Assembly (NCBI GenBank): GCA_014607495.2
Contig: CP053149.1
Coordinates: 14,954,120 to 15,018,119, forward strand
Direction: 5' to 3'
Length of the DNA stretch: 64,000 nucleotides
Source: Carposina sasakii
Taxonomy: Eukaryota; Arthropoda; Insecta; Lepidoptera; Carposinidae
Both the position numbers and the translations under genes were made by a program. Positions 10,874 to 21,344 of this stretch are shown here, in pieces. A model generated the notes under the pieces. It did not search any database. It saw only the letters and a program-made list of their open reading frames with translations, and was not told the DNA's origin. The number at the start of each line of letters is the position of its first letter. Position 1 is the first letter of the stretch.

Positions 10874-12470
10874 GTTATTTCCTTTGAAGTTATCCATTAT
10901 CTGACAAAGTAAGCAGAACTGCTTCTAATAGACTCGGCTTAGGATATTCTCTTGTAGTTATTGACTTCAGTATACTCGTACCTAATGAAAACATAAGCCT
11001 ACTATCTATGTAGGAGACGAGAATTATTCTGCGTGTTTTAGTTCAGGCATCTTCTTTTGGGTGACTTATTATTGGGCTCGTTTAGTCCTCTGCTGATGCG
11101 GGGCTTCACTAGAATACATCAGCTGCATCTTCCTCCGTGCATATCGCAAGAATTCGTGTGTTCTTTCAGATGATCCTTGGCTTTGTTAAGCCTTAATTTA
11201 AATGACACAATAGGAGTTTTAGTTATAGCTACTATGACTTATTATGTAGTATGATTTTTAAAAAAAGGTCCCCATTAGAATAAGGCAAATGACAAACATG
11301 CTGCATACGTACGTTTTGTGTGTATCCCTGGAGCCTATCTCAAATTGAACCTTTTCTCGCCCAATAATTGTGTAACAGAAAATAGGACCTTTTTAACAAG
11401 TACCCAATTAGAGAAAGAAAATAAACACGCTCTGAGAAAAAATACCTAATCCTCCCTGAATAATAAGGATCGACCGAGGCTGGCTTTGAATTTCAATTTT
11501 ACAGAATCAATTTTTGCTTCAGACTTATAGTCTGAGAGCTAAGTACAATTTTGATAAACAAGTAGTAAGTAATTTCTCGGTTCGATCGTAATGACGAATG
11601 TTATGCGAACTCACTACGCAGAGTTCGGTGATTAGATTTTTCTGATACGAGTATTTCTTTAGTGTAGGACAAACATTGAACAATATACTATAGTATAGTG
11701 ACTTCATATAGTTACACAGTCAATGTAACTATTCTGCTTGGAGTCGGGATTGTTTGTATTAAGTATCATATAAAAATATACAAATGATTCATGTCTCAAA
11801 TTAGGATTGTATTGAAATAGGTTATTATTCTCTTTTGAAGAAAATAAATTATCTAGTCTGTTTCTGGAATATTTGAATTTGAAATTTCTGTTGCATTTTG
11901 GATTTCATGTATATTAAAAATAGCTTTAAGATATGGCTGCTCTCTGGCACTCAGTGAGATGCAATAGGGGTAGTGTTTTCACTGTATCCGGGTATGTTCA
12001 ATAAAGTATACCTATATGTGTGTGTGTGTATTTTTAGGTTTTTATTTTTCTTGTGTTCTGATGGCTATTTGATTTTAAGCAAACTTGATTTAGGTTATTT
12101 CTGAAATACTTTATGTACGATACAAATTACATTATTATGTGATTGTTATTAAAATATTATAGGACATTTTATAGCATACACGCCCTTTATATGCCGCATA
12201 CTTAACTGCCGCCATTACATATTACATTATTAATTTTATGTTGTAACAATATTTAACAAGATTGATGATGAATTAAATCATTCACTGTCTACGTCTAAGA
12301 TAATGCGTGAAGTGTCGAATAAATTTTAATTGTAACTGTCAGCCAAGTCGAACGTAAAGTTGTTATTTATGTACTCTCAAACAGTTAATTATATGAATAC
12401 GTTGTATGCAGAAATTGAAGAAAGAAAGTTGGCGTCAGGCAAACGACAAACGCAAAATATGAGTTTCGAT
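10874..12470. other. AT-rich stretch, repeat G fragment only
   Basis: The only recognised repeat is G at 11091-11155. TACTCGTA lies at 10973-10980 and TACGAGTA at 11646-11653. A short TG run occurs at about 12017-12028. No gene is supported. Confidence 0.45.
11091..11155 (+). repeat. interspersed repeat G copy
   Basis: GATGCGGGGCTTCACTAGAA, ACATCAGCTGCATCTTCCTC and GCATATCGCAAGAA match the 7279-7350 copy in order. Confidence 0.5.
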
Positions 12471-12536
12471 AAGGAAACCCATATTGCGCCGACCCTTGAA
12501 TAATAGGATAACGGCAGAACGATGATGATGATATAT
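12471..12536 (+). repeat. LINE tail fragment
   Basis: CCCATATTGCGCCGACCCTT, GGATAACGGCAGAAC and a GATGATGATGAT tail have the layout of an RTE-type 3' end on the plus strand. Only the last 65 bases remain. Confidence 0.35.
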
Positions 12537-13009
12537 GCAGAAACTTGAAATATAGGTTAGCCAGAAGGAATTGATGCACGCCTTTGTTCATTTTCGGTGT
12601 AACTGGCTGCTTTATTTTTTGTTTCTGTTAATCAAAGAATACCATCTTGTTATGGCACTCTTCAAGTGTTTGATATGTAAGGTATGTTTTATATATATAG
12701 GTAAGGTAGCATAAAACATTTGATATATATAGAGATATCTGCAAGAAAGCTTGTTAAGTAAGAAGCAGTTGTGAGTGATGTCATAAACTGAATTGATCTA
12801 CGACTTGAAGCTAAAAAAAATAACAAGACAAGCGAGCTGAACCTTGTCCACCCAATCAGATGCAGTTTTTCTCTTTGTTATTTGATTTATTGCCAGCGTA
12901 TGTTATTTTAATAACTGCAGCGACGTAAATACTGCTGTAACCATTATTTTCGGCCAATGGTCGTTTGGGCTCGTATTTTTGGGTCTGCAGTTGATTGTTA
13001 TAACAGGCG

Positions 13010-13090
13010 AAGCGCACTGGAGTTTCATGAAATACTTCCTTTGAATGATGGCGCTACTAAATTGTTAGTTCCGAAATCACTCATAGGAGT
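13010..13090 (+). repeat. interspersed repeat I copy 1
   Basis: It shares GAATGATGGCGCTACTAA-like and ATTGTTAGTTCCGAAATCA words in the same order with 48240-48352, where about 45 extra bases separate them. The 97-codon frame across it (12957-13250) is not conserved in the other copy, so I do not call a gene. Confidence 0.4.
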
Positions 13091-14280
13091 TTATCTACAT
13101 GATTTCGGTGTTATAAGTAGGACGATTATACCTACATGGATCTACAGACGATTTTTATTTTTATTTTCATTTTTAAATTTAATTGTCCGAAAAAACTTAA
13201 TTTCTTCCTTTATGTCAACACAAATTAGAATTTTTCTACTGAACAAATAAAACCAGTGTAGTAACTATTTTGATTGAACGATGTAAGGTCATAGTCTTTG
13301 GGAAATATATATCAATATTATTTATCTAAAGGTATATAAAATAATGAATATTGAAATAGAAACGAAGCGATAGTGTATGTTGCTAGCTAACTAACGAAAA
13401 TATTACAGCATTTCAAAAGAATAGACTGAGTGCTTATTACGCCCTCGCCCACTTCTTTCCGAATGGCGGAAGGCCACTTTTCTTTACGACACGGCTTCGA
13501 GGCATTTCCGCTGAGATAATCAGAGGCACTCAAATATGCCGAATGATTGTAGTCTAATAAATATTGTAATGTATTTCTTTGTTTGTTCGGCACAAACTTA
13601 AAAACTAATGTCGATTTTTAATATTAATGATTTGTTGCTCTATCTTCAAGCTCATGGCTATATTTTATGCGGGGATGTCCAAGGAAATAAAGAAATCCGG
13701 CATACGATGACACGTCAAAATCTGGACCAATGTTGATGTATCTTTCTCTTCTAAATCTAGAGCTTTTTATCCTGGAACAAGTGCTTAGGTAGTTATTTTG
13801 ACAAATAATTCCCATACCTATAAGTAGTAGTATATTTACGTATACAGCTAAAGATAATCGTCGTCGTCAAAGTTAGTTTTTGAATCGTGGAACCTGTGGC
13901 AAGTAAAGTCAGGGCGGGTCGTACCGACCTAATACAGGCAAATACGTCATAACCTGTAACTTGGCCTATATTGTGTCGGGTTGTAATAGTTAATGCCGAT
14001 TGGTCTTTATATTGCGTCGTGAATTCGAAATGCCTAATAATTTTTATTTTATTTTATTCGGGAAACAAACGGTTGACAACAACTAAGATTATTACAACAT
14101 AAACAACTATTTACCACTTAAAAGTTTCCACATTTAGAGACTAATATAAATATATAACAGATACCTTGCATGTTATGATACCCCAGCAAATTGTGAACGA
14201 AAATCAAATCAATATAGTCTGTTATGATGCTTGGCATAGTAAAAAAGAAAAGCTAGAGAACCACATGCTCATCGAACCAC
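13091..14280. other. stretch without recognised features
   Basis: No family-level similarity, RNA gene or repeat pair was recognised. The short frames at 13387-13593 and 13624-13815 (minus) show no motif. Confidence 0.45.
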
Positions 14281-14677
14281 TCTTTGGATAATATCGTCTT
14301 AAACGTGTTTATTTTTGTATTAAACAGGTCTAGATTAGCTTGCCGCGCTAGCTTGTTGAACTCAGAAGGCGCCCTGATAAAAAATGAATTTTGCCTTTTT
14401 GATTTTGGTATAGGTTTTGAATGTCGGGTACTTTTATATCAATTAGTGATAATAGTTAATGCTAAAAGATTGGTCAAAGGTAGTTTATGTCTTTTGCATC
14501 TCGCTTCATGCGTCATATAGTTTGATTTTAAACTGAAAATTCGTTTTTGAAACTCAAGCCTAATATATGATTCCATACTTGAACTATACTCGAGAATACT
14601 GCGCACAAATGAGCAATACAAAACTTTACAGACATTCTTATCTCAGAATCTCAGCTTTACACCCCAAAGCACTCCTT
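14281..14677 (-). pseudogene. jockey/CR1-like LINE reverse transcriptase, C-terminal remnant
   Basis: On the minus strand, an interrupted frame reads LYCSFVRSILEYSS-like residues (about 14570-14620). This is the 'SFVRSILEYAS.IW' block typical of jockey/CR1-clade reverse transcriptases. After a stop it continues with FNKLARQA and DLFNTKINTFK near 14285-14370, matching the C-terminal end of such proteins. Stops break the frame, and the catalytic YADD region is absent. The upstream end, at 14678, abuts the perfect fold-back described separately. Confidence 0.5.
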
Positions 14678-14712
14678 GGGGTGTAAAGCTGAGATTCTGA
14701 GATAAGAATGTC
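14631..14712. repeat. perfect 35-bp fold-back with 12-nt loop
   Basis: Arms 14631-14665 and 14678-14712 are exact reverse complements over all 35 positions, separated by AAAGCACTCCTT. The left arm lies in the LINE remnant, so the right arm is an inverted copy of its 5'-most retained sequence. Perfect pairing implies recent origin relative to the decayed LINE, or conversion between arms. Confidence 0.85.
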
Positions 14713-14801
14713 AATAAGTATAGGCATCATTATTGGTGACCAAAAAGTTTATATACATACACTAGCGGACCACGTCTCCGCGTAAACTTTAGCATACCCG
14801 A

Positions 14802-14981
14802 CCCCTGATTACGTAAAAGTAATAGCAAAGCCGAAGCTGCGCGATCGCTATAATTGAGAGTGTGTGTATACGCGGGGCGAGGTGCGGGGCGCGGGAGGAC
14901 GTCGAGTGCTCGTTGCGCACACTCTCAATTATCGCGATCGCACGGCTTCGGCGTTGCTATTGCTTTTACGTAATCAGGGGG
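14802..14981. mobile_element. MITE-D copy 1 (GC-rich palindrome)
   Basis: Terminal inverted repeats start CCCCTGATTACGTAAAAG and run for about 65 bp, including GCAAAGCCGAAGC, GCGATCGC and AATTGAGAGTGTG. The GC-rich centre contains GCGGGGCGAGGTGCGGGGCG. A close copy is at 55340-55526, and diverged relatives at 41297-41533 and 51232-51412 share the outer ends but not the centre. There is no coding capacity. A clear target duplication is not visible. Confidence 0.7.
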
Positions 14982-15133
14982 CCGTCTTATCCGTTCCCGA
15001 GCGAATTCCAGGAAACCCTTTCTTATTGGATGCCTAAGTCATGTAAAGACTACACCCTCGAAATTTCGGCTTAAGTGCCTGAAATCAGTAGTTTAGGTTG
15101 TGCGTTGATCCGTCAGATAATCATTGAGTTTAA

Positions 15134-15328
15134 TCACTACCTACATATTATAAAACAAAGTTGCTTCCCGCTGTCTGTCTGCCCTATGTATGCTTAAATC
15201 TAGTTAAAACAACGCAGCGGATTGTGAAGCGGTTTTTAAATAGATAGAGTGATTCGAGAGGAAAGGTTTATATGTAGAACTAGGGTGTAAAAACCCTCAC
15301 TCGGACGAAGTCGTGGGCAGCCTCTAGT
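15134..15328 (-). mobile_element. ACTAG-ended Helitron-like repeat, second subfamily
   Basis: Read on the minus strand it begins ACTAGAGGCTGCCCACGACT. It continues through CTACATATAAACC, GAATCACTCTATC and ACCGC words to CAGACAGACAGCGGGAAGC, in the same order as 26129-26310. No protein is encoded. Confidence 0.55.
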
Positions 15329-15768
15329 ACGTACGAGTATATGGGTATAGCGAAGTCTTAAAGGCGTTTTTACGAGTAGAAATAATGCCACTTGTCTAGA
15401 GCGGCGTCAAATAACAAATTTCGCAAAAACAAATTTTTGTACACGAAGCTCCAGACATACAGTTGTCTACAAAAATGAATTTACCCACACATAACCATTA
15501 GTCAAGGAGGGAAAGGAAAGAAAAATTGTACCGTCCTCGTCCCAAGTATTTTAAACAACTCTAGAATTTTAATTATGTTTACATTCTTCAGCTGCACAGA
15601 AAAGTCAGCTATTTTTCACGGCAGCATGTTCTTTTCACCCTTTGTTTATTTTGCTGCAATATTTGAGTTTGGCAACAGTTTGTTAGGTTTATTACTTACT
15701 GGCTCCTTGCGATTCTGTCTACATAAACGCTCGTGGTGTTATTTAAAATTTAAACTTATTAATTAATT

Positions 15769-15841
15769 GACCCGATAGCTCAGTTGGTTAGAGCGAAAGC
15801 ACGGTTTGCGAGAGGTCGTGGGTTCGAGTTCCACTCAGGTG
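15769..15841 (+). repeat. tRNA-derived repeat, second copy
   Basis: It carries GATAGCTCAGTTGGTTAGAG and GGTTCGAGTTCC boxes. It shares GAGAGGTCGTG plus the same 3' boundary and TTCATTT flank with 4576-4648. The anticodon region differs between the two (and is unpaired in both), which supports a dispersed repeat rather than a tRNA gene. Confidence 0.6.
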
Positions 15842-16710
15842 AAGAATTTTTTCATTTCTTTATTAATAATTTTTAAACTTATTATTTTCTATTAAAAGCT
15901 TGTGATCATGGAATGCACAAGCGTGGCCGAACAAGGGGCACTGATCTTCCGATCGCCGGCATCTCTCGGAAGCCTGCAGAAAGCCTAGAAGGCTGCTGAA
16001 ATTTTGGGAAAGTCTGGTTTGATTAGAATAGGCAAATAAGATAAAATATGTACAAGGTCTCACCTTTAGAGGTTAAGTGCGGAAAATGCCCAGTCAAACA
16101 ACTAATTTCCACTCTACATTCCGCTGAATTTTAGTTGTTGAGCTAATCAGAAAAGAAAAAGAGATCAGAGAAGAAAAATGAAAAGCAAGAACTTGAGTGG
16201 AAACCATTGGAATGGAATGGAATTTATAAAATTATTAATAAAGAAATGGAAAAAATTCCTCACCAAATAACAAAATAACAAAATGGAATTTGTTCCACAT
16301 GACTTACAAGTGTGACAAAATAAACACACGATTTATAATACTTCTCAAGATAAGAGACGAATTCATCGACGTCTAGGCACTGAAAAAGTAACTGAGTTTT
16401 TAAACCACATGTCTTCTTCTTTAAATGACCTCTATATATCGTATTAAAAGTAGTCTATGTCTCATTGTATAACAAAGCAATAAACATTGATCCCTTCGAA
16501 CTTTCGTATTTTATGCGAGAATAAACATTACCTACTAAGTAATTTGTCACACATACTCTTCGAATACAGTCGCTATTGCAGCAGTAATGCAGTTAGTATG
16601 TAGTTGCAGGTCACGTAAGGTGTAAGCAGACTAGCGGAACAGGGTCTTGTGTTAACAGTTTAGCGGGGGACGTGGAATACTAAACGTAGGCGATGCGGTA
16701 TGGAACATTA
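15842..16710. other. stretch without recognised features
   Basis: AT-rich, with purine-rich runs near 16150-16290. No gene, RNA or repeat pair recognised. Confidence 0.4.
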
Positions 16711-16712
16711 TA

Positions 16713-16972
16713 CAGGGTGTAACAAAAAGGGTATGTTAAGCGAAAAGCTATGTAAATAGCCCACTGTAGAGAATCTGTCCACAAAATTTGAGACCCGAAA
16801 TCACATGTTTATTTTTCCCGATAGTATGGAGAATTTTTAAATACATCAGGAATTTTCATACAATCTTGAAAAATAAAAATGTGATTTCGAGTCTTAAATT
16901 TTGGAAATAGATTCTACATAGTAGGCTATTTACATAGCTTTACGCTTAACATACCCTTTTTGTTACACCCTG
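16713..16972. mobile_element. MITE-E copy 1 (Tc1/mariner-type, TA-flanked)
   Basis: The 260-bp palindromic element is flanked by TA at 16711-16712 and 16973-16974. Ends are CAGGGTGTAACAAAAAGGGT and its complement, continuing through GTATGTTAAGCG and TAGCCCACT words. TA duplication and fold-back structure fit a non-autonomous Tc1/mariner derivative. Copies are at 59670-59923 and 61168-61428. Confidence 0.75.
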
Positions 16973-17114
16973 TATACAGCCCTTACGTGTACGTTCTTTT
17001 TAACGGGGACATTCGGACTTCCAATTGCATGCCGCATTTGTAGAAGAGCATTTTTTCAGAAGTTACTTTAGTTCTTAGTTTTGTAAGTAAGTATACTCGT
17101 AAGAACTTTTAATG

Positions 17115-17238
17115 TCGGTTTTTCCAATGGTCTGATATCTAAAGGATAAATTGCTCTCAATCTTAATAAATTTTTAGCGGATGACAACATTAATTTTATC
17201 CTTCAGATAGGCTAGCTAACCATTGGAAACATCAGCCC
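17115..17238. mobile_element. MITE-C copy 2
   Basis: Ends GTTTTTCCAATGGTCTGATA and AACCATTGGAAACATCAGCC are inverted repeats, with an inner pair AAAGGATAAA / TTTATCCTTCAGATAGG. This matches the copies at 5516-5650 and 51106-51216. Confidence 0.6.
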
Positions 17239-17263
17239 TTAAAGAAATTAGTAGGTACCTATA

Positions 17264-17642
17264 CAGGGTGTTTTTTTGTGGCCACCTTTAACGAAGGGTA
17301 CGTATTCTATACATGAAATAAAGTAAGTTTATGCCAAAAAAATGCTGGGATTTTTTTTTTTTTTTTTTTTTTTTATTTAAATTCCTTGATCGTGCGAAAT
17401 TTATAGTGTCTAGTGTTTATGTTAGTTTTTTTATAGACAGATATTAATTATTTTCGTGAAAAAATCCTGCTACGCGCGTTTATGTGCATTTATGCAGAAA
17501 AACGCAGTCTATTTACTCAACTTTGGACCCTAATATTTTGGAAACCAGACACTTCCCAGGTATGCTTCCATGGAGAAAAATGATCGTGATGATGAGGAGA
17601 TTCCGTAGTTTTCGGGAACGTTGACGACCAAAAATCATCCTG
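17264..17642. mobile_element. MITE-F copy 1 (TA-flanked)
   Basis: Flanked by TA at 17262-17263 and 17643-17644. Ends are CAGGGTGTTTTTTTGTGG and the complement of a CAGGATGATTTTTGGTCG word. The interior includes a 24-T run at 17351-17374, CATTTATGCAGAAAAACGC, TAATATTTTGGAAACCAGAC and TTCCATGGAGAAAAATG. Full copies are at 38348-38682 and 47484-47866, a deletion derivative at 41651-41757, and a rearranged inverted copy at 20298-20519. Confidence 0.7.
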
Positions 17643-18214
17643 TATATTATTCTTTGTTTAAAAATATTTATTCTTCTCGACCTACTCATACTCTGTAATA
17701 GTACTTATGTAAGTCTGTTTGGTAGTTTCTGACCTAGTTGTTCAGGTTCAGGTACACCCTCAATTTTAATGGGTTTATTCATAGTTAAACTTAACATATG
17801 CAGCCGGGTGCAATATCCTCTAGCTCGCTGGAGTATATTTAGCATAAATTCTAACCTGTCACCAAATACTATCCTAACACAGTCTGAATTGAATTGTTAC
17901 TTCCGATCCGTATGCCGTATTGTGTATTGCATGTAATAAATATGTTCGCAGGTGATATACTGCGGGTTTTGTTAGAATTGCTGCCTGAGTTACTGGGCGT
18001 AATCACGCGATGTATCTATACTGTGTGCGGAGTTATCGTTGTATCGGTGGTAAAAATTAAAGCGCCCTATGCCCTTCATGGACTCTGGTTTTTTAAATTC
18101 ACATTACGCATATTATATCATACTGGATTCTACTCGTTGTTGTAAACATTTACACTGGCAAAGCAAGCGTAGCTCAAAGAACCGATGACCAAAAGTCCTG
18201 AACTAGTTACCAAA

Positions 18215-18388
18215 TACCCTCTCAGGCGTAAGCGTGGGAAGGCCACACATAAGTTGGACGGACGACCTAGCCAGGACTGCGAGTATCAGCTGGATTCAGA
18301 GCGCTTCCAACAAGTCGCAGTGGGAGTTGTTGGGGGAGGCCTACTCGTATGTTCAGCAGTGGACTCAAAATGGCTGAAATGATGATGC
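18215..18388 (+). repeat. RTE LINE 3' end carrying a micro-insertion
   Basis: Plus-strand words GCGTGGGAAGGCCAC, GGTTGGAT-like residues, GTGGGAGTTGTTGGGGGAGG and the ATGATGATG tail align with the reverse complement of 21345-21520. Relative to that copy it contains an extra six bases at 18344-18349, converting a TA into TACTCGTA. The insertion has no coding function; an open frame across it (18185-18382) is decayed reverse transcriptase C-terminus. Confidence 0.65.
18342..18349. other. TACTCGTA scar, candidate Minos-type excision footprint
   Basis: In the RTE tail the sister copy (complement of 21380-21395) reads GAGGCC-TA-TGTCCA, while this copy reads GAGGCC-TACTCGTA-TGTTCA. The change is thus exactly CTCG plus one duplicated TA. 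The same octamer or its complement occurs at 328, 1632, 4027, 7625, 9981, 10598, 10973, 11646, 15332, 15371, 17094, 18342, 20594, 26929, 27804, 28771, 32233, 33799, 37325, 40350, 41931, 53405, 53527, 56945, 59247, 60505, 61043, 61105, 62766 and 63392 (first base given). Minos, a Tc1/mariner-superfamily transposon, duplicates TA and leaves its four terminal bases (CGAG or CTCG) on excision. Confidence 0.6.
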
Positions 18389-19027
18389 ACTTCCGATATT
18401 AACCTTTGTTGCTATGGACAGTAAAACCCTATCACTCCGAGGCTTCCCTAGAAAAAAGATGGTCAATAATACCGATCAGGTAGGTATATCATTCTCGCCG
18501 AGGTTCACAAAGTTCTTCACAATATCTCATGCCATAAATAAAACATGGTGATACCCAAACTGAATTTATCCCCTGTTGACTAAAGACGCCTATTCCGTGA
18601 GGTTGCGAGCGAAGGCTTGCTACTAACAGTTTATATATTTACACGATCTATCAGAGCTGAGCGTGGATGATGGTACCACCGGTTCTGCTGTCAGATCGAG
18701 TCGCGATCTAGTTTCATCTCAAGATGCTTAGAATTCTGTAAATAACGCTAATAATGTTCGTATAAAACCACGACGGCAGAATAGTATCATACCATACCGA
18801 TCTAGTTTATAGATCTAGACATTCGTTTATGTAGACGCAAGTACCGATGGTGCCAACTGGCTACGTGTCGTAGAGAAGTTTCGTCAAGGAGGTCGCAAAG
18901 TTTTTTTGTATTTTTTATTACCTACCACATTTCCATGCCTTCTCTTTGCCCTATCGCCTTCGATTTCATGTAGTCATTTATGCCAGTAGATGAACCCGTA
19001 GAAATTCTTTAGCAACCAAACATTTAC

Positions 19028-19108
19028 ATTCATATAGTAGGGCTGATTTTTCCAATTGTTATATAACTTATCTGAAGGATAAAGTTTTTTTTACAATTAG
19101 CTAGGCAA
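19028..19108. mobile_element. MITE-C half copy
   Basis: GGGCTGATTTTTCCAATTGT, then TTATCTGAAGGATAAAG, matches one arm of MITE-C. The other arm is reduced to CAATTAGCTAGGC near 19096. Confidence 0.45.
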
Positions 19109-19124
19109 ACATTTTACCGCCATC

Positions 19125-19330
19125 GTGCCTGATGTTAAGAAAGATGCGGCCTAAGGTGGTACCTGTTAGAAAGTGCCTATTCACTCTAGCTTTGAAGAGA
19201 CCAATGTTGTAGTGCTCGAGAAATACATCGGCAGAAAGTGCATTCCACTCCTTAGCCGTTTGCATTACAAACGAGTTAGCATAACGTTTGGTGCGGATGA
19301 TGCTGTCTTCCTATAAATCTTGATAAAGGT
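19125..19330 (+). repeat. interspersed repeat J, diverged copy
   Basis: The words GTGCCTGATGTTAAGAAAG, CACTCTAGCTTTGAAGA, GCATTCCACTCCTTAGCCG and ACAAACG follow the same order as in the J copies at 19798-20260 and 47869-47985, but at low identity. Confidence 0.4.
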
Positions 19331-19710
19331 AGAGACAGAATCAACTTTAGGAATCCTTCGACAGACTGACTATTGGAAAAATTGGTTCATACACACTTTG
19401 ACATTATAATTAAGATTGCGAAATTTTATTATAATAGAATAGAAATATTCAGATATATTGTTTAGGTTTTCATTTTCTAAAATACTATGATTACAATTTA
19501 TAACACTAGTCAGAACCAATGGTAGGGGCCGTCTGCTGTAAAATGAATAAACTAGGCATCCCACGGGCGGCCGCTCCAGTGTACATCCCGTACCTGAGGC
19601 GTTCAGTCTTTCTTTCTTTAATTATAATCGGTCTTCTCATAGTAACTACCCTCCAAGACTCCCCGGATTAATGGTACACATCTGTTTACCTATTTCCACT
19701 ATTAGATCCT

Positions 19711-20270
19711 GGGTAGGCAAACATAATTTTATATTGTGCTTTGTTTGTTTTATAGCTCGTATATAGGTCCTATTAATATATATATATATATATTTTAATG
19801 TTAAATAGGCTTACCCTTGACCACAACGCGCCTGATGGTAAGCATCGTTGCAGTCTAAGATCGAGCGTGCTTGCCTAAAAGAAACCTGTTAAAAGAACTC
19901 TCGACTTGAAGACCGCAAGATTCATAGTTCATGGGGAACAGTGATTCAGGCAGGGAGTTCCACAGCTTGGCCGGTTCGCACTATGAATGTAGAAGCGTTG
20001 CAAAATAGTTATAGTACGAGTTTTCGGCACTACGAAACTGTGAACCGAGTGTCGCCTTGACGTTTCCCTGATGTCATCCGGCTTTCGAAGGGTGCTATCA
20101 TTATATCATTAATGCTTGAATCTAACTTCATCAGGCTCAATAGTTGAAAAATAACTCATACATCTTGTTCTTCTTCTGTCGGAAGAAAAAGGATTACCCG
20201 AACTTTGGAATATTATTGCTTGATTAATTTGAGCGTTTGTGGTTCAGATTTATAACCCTTTTTTCCCTCT
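19711..20270 (+). repeat. repeat J, local duplication copy 1
   Basis: It begins GGGTAGGCAAACATAATTTT. From about 19798 it carries the J core (TTAAATAGGCTTACCCTTGA, ACGCGCCTGATGGTAAGCAT, AGTTCCACAGCTTGGCCGG). The whole block recurs at 20524-21005 with deletions. It is non-coding; the J family is also present at 47869-47985. Confidence 0.6.
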
Positions 20271-20297
20271 AAAACCTTTGAATACTAACTTCATTTG

Positions 20298-20519
20298 ATG
20301 ATTTTTGGTCGTAACAACGTTCCCGAAAACTACGGAATCTCCTCATCATCACGATCATTTTTTATAAAAATGGAACATATGAGTTTAGAGTGGGACAGTG
20401 TCTGGTTTCCAAAATATTAGGGTCCAAAGTTGAGTAAATAGATGCGTTTTTCTGCATAAATGTCATACCCCACTTTCCCCTACATCCCGTACCTGAGGCG
20501 CGCGTAGCAGGATTTTTTC
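20298..20519. mobile_element. MITE-F, inverted and rearranged copy
   Basis: Reverse-complement MITE-F sequence (ATGATTTTTGGTCG, GTGTCTGGTTTCCAAAATAT, GCGTTTTTCTGCATAAATG) is interrupted at about 20463. A filler of about 36 bases follows, then CGCGTAGCAGGATTTTTTCA resumes. The last 20 bases of the filler (20481-20500) are identical to 19582-19601. The 5' TIR end is missing; the copy stops where the second J block starts. Confidence 0.55.
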
Positions 20520-20523
20520 ACTT

Positions 20524-21005
20524 GGGTAGGGAAACATAATTTTATATTGTGCTTTGTTTGTTTTATAGCTCGTATATAGGTCCTATTAATATATACTCGT
20601 ATATATTTAATATTAAATAAGCTTACGCTTGACCACAACGCGCCTGATGGTTAGCATCGTTGCAGTCTAAGATCGAGCGTGCTTGTCTAAAAGAAACCTG
20701 TTAACTCTCGATTTGAAGACCGCAAGATTATAGTTCATGGGGAACAGGGATTAAAAATGGCCGTTTTTGTCAAAATGCTTAAAAAAAACCGGTGTCGCCT
20801 TGACGTTTCCCTGGTCGTCCGGTGGTCGAAGGGTGCTATCATTATATAATTAATCCTTGAATCTAACTTCAATCACGCTCAATAGTTGAAAAATAACTCA
20901 TACATGCTTGCTTCTGTCTAGAGAGAAGAAAGGACCTCTTACCCGAATGCTCTCAAGGAATATTATTGCCACTAAGAATTTGAGCGTATGGTTCAGATTA
21001 TATAA
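20524..21005 (+). repeat. repeat J, local duplication copy 2
   Basis: Aligns with 19711-20270 from GGGTAGG to the TTCAGATT end. About 75 bases of the middle are replaced by a short unrelated segment (20750-20790), and smaller deletions are scattered through it. TACTCGTA at 20594-20601 lies in what is a plain TA run in copy 1. Confidence 0.6.
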
Positions 21006-21073
21006 ATGTTTGATATATATTTTTGCTATCACGGCTAGAGAAAGACTGCTTCAGCATCTCTAGATTTCGTTTC

Positions 21074-21182
21074 AAAAAGAAACAACTTTCACTATGGGAG
21101 CAGTGCACAGTGCACTGAAATGTATGGAACAACTGGTTTCAATATTTCGGAGTTGCTCCCATAGTGAAAGTTGTTTCTTTTT
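21074..21182. repeat. 29-bp perfect inverted repeat
   Basis: Arms 21074-21102 and 21154-21182 are exact complements, separated by 51 bases that include the palindromic AGTGCACAGTGCACT. It has the size of a very short MITE, but no target duplication is evident and no second copy occurs in the window. Confidence 0.6.
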
Positions 21183-21333
21183 ACCTATCCAGTTATGTGT
21201 CAAAAGATAATCACAAATTTTGGATAGATCTTATATATAAGGCTCTACTAGTAGTAGCTAACAAATATCCAAGGTTAACATTCGTCATCTTTAAAGTTCC
21301 TTGATATAACAGACAATACCATTCTAAATTATT

Positions 21334-21344
21334 AAATTTAATCT
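21334..21344. repeat. target-site duplication, left
   Basis: AAATTTAATCT here and at 22248-22258 brackets the RTE copy exactly. Confidence 0.8.

Noticed and set aside
4576..15841. functional tRNA genes at 4576 and 15769
   Set aside because: Anticodon stems do not pair, the anticodon regions differ, and both sit in a shared repeat context.
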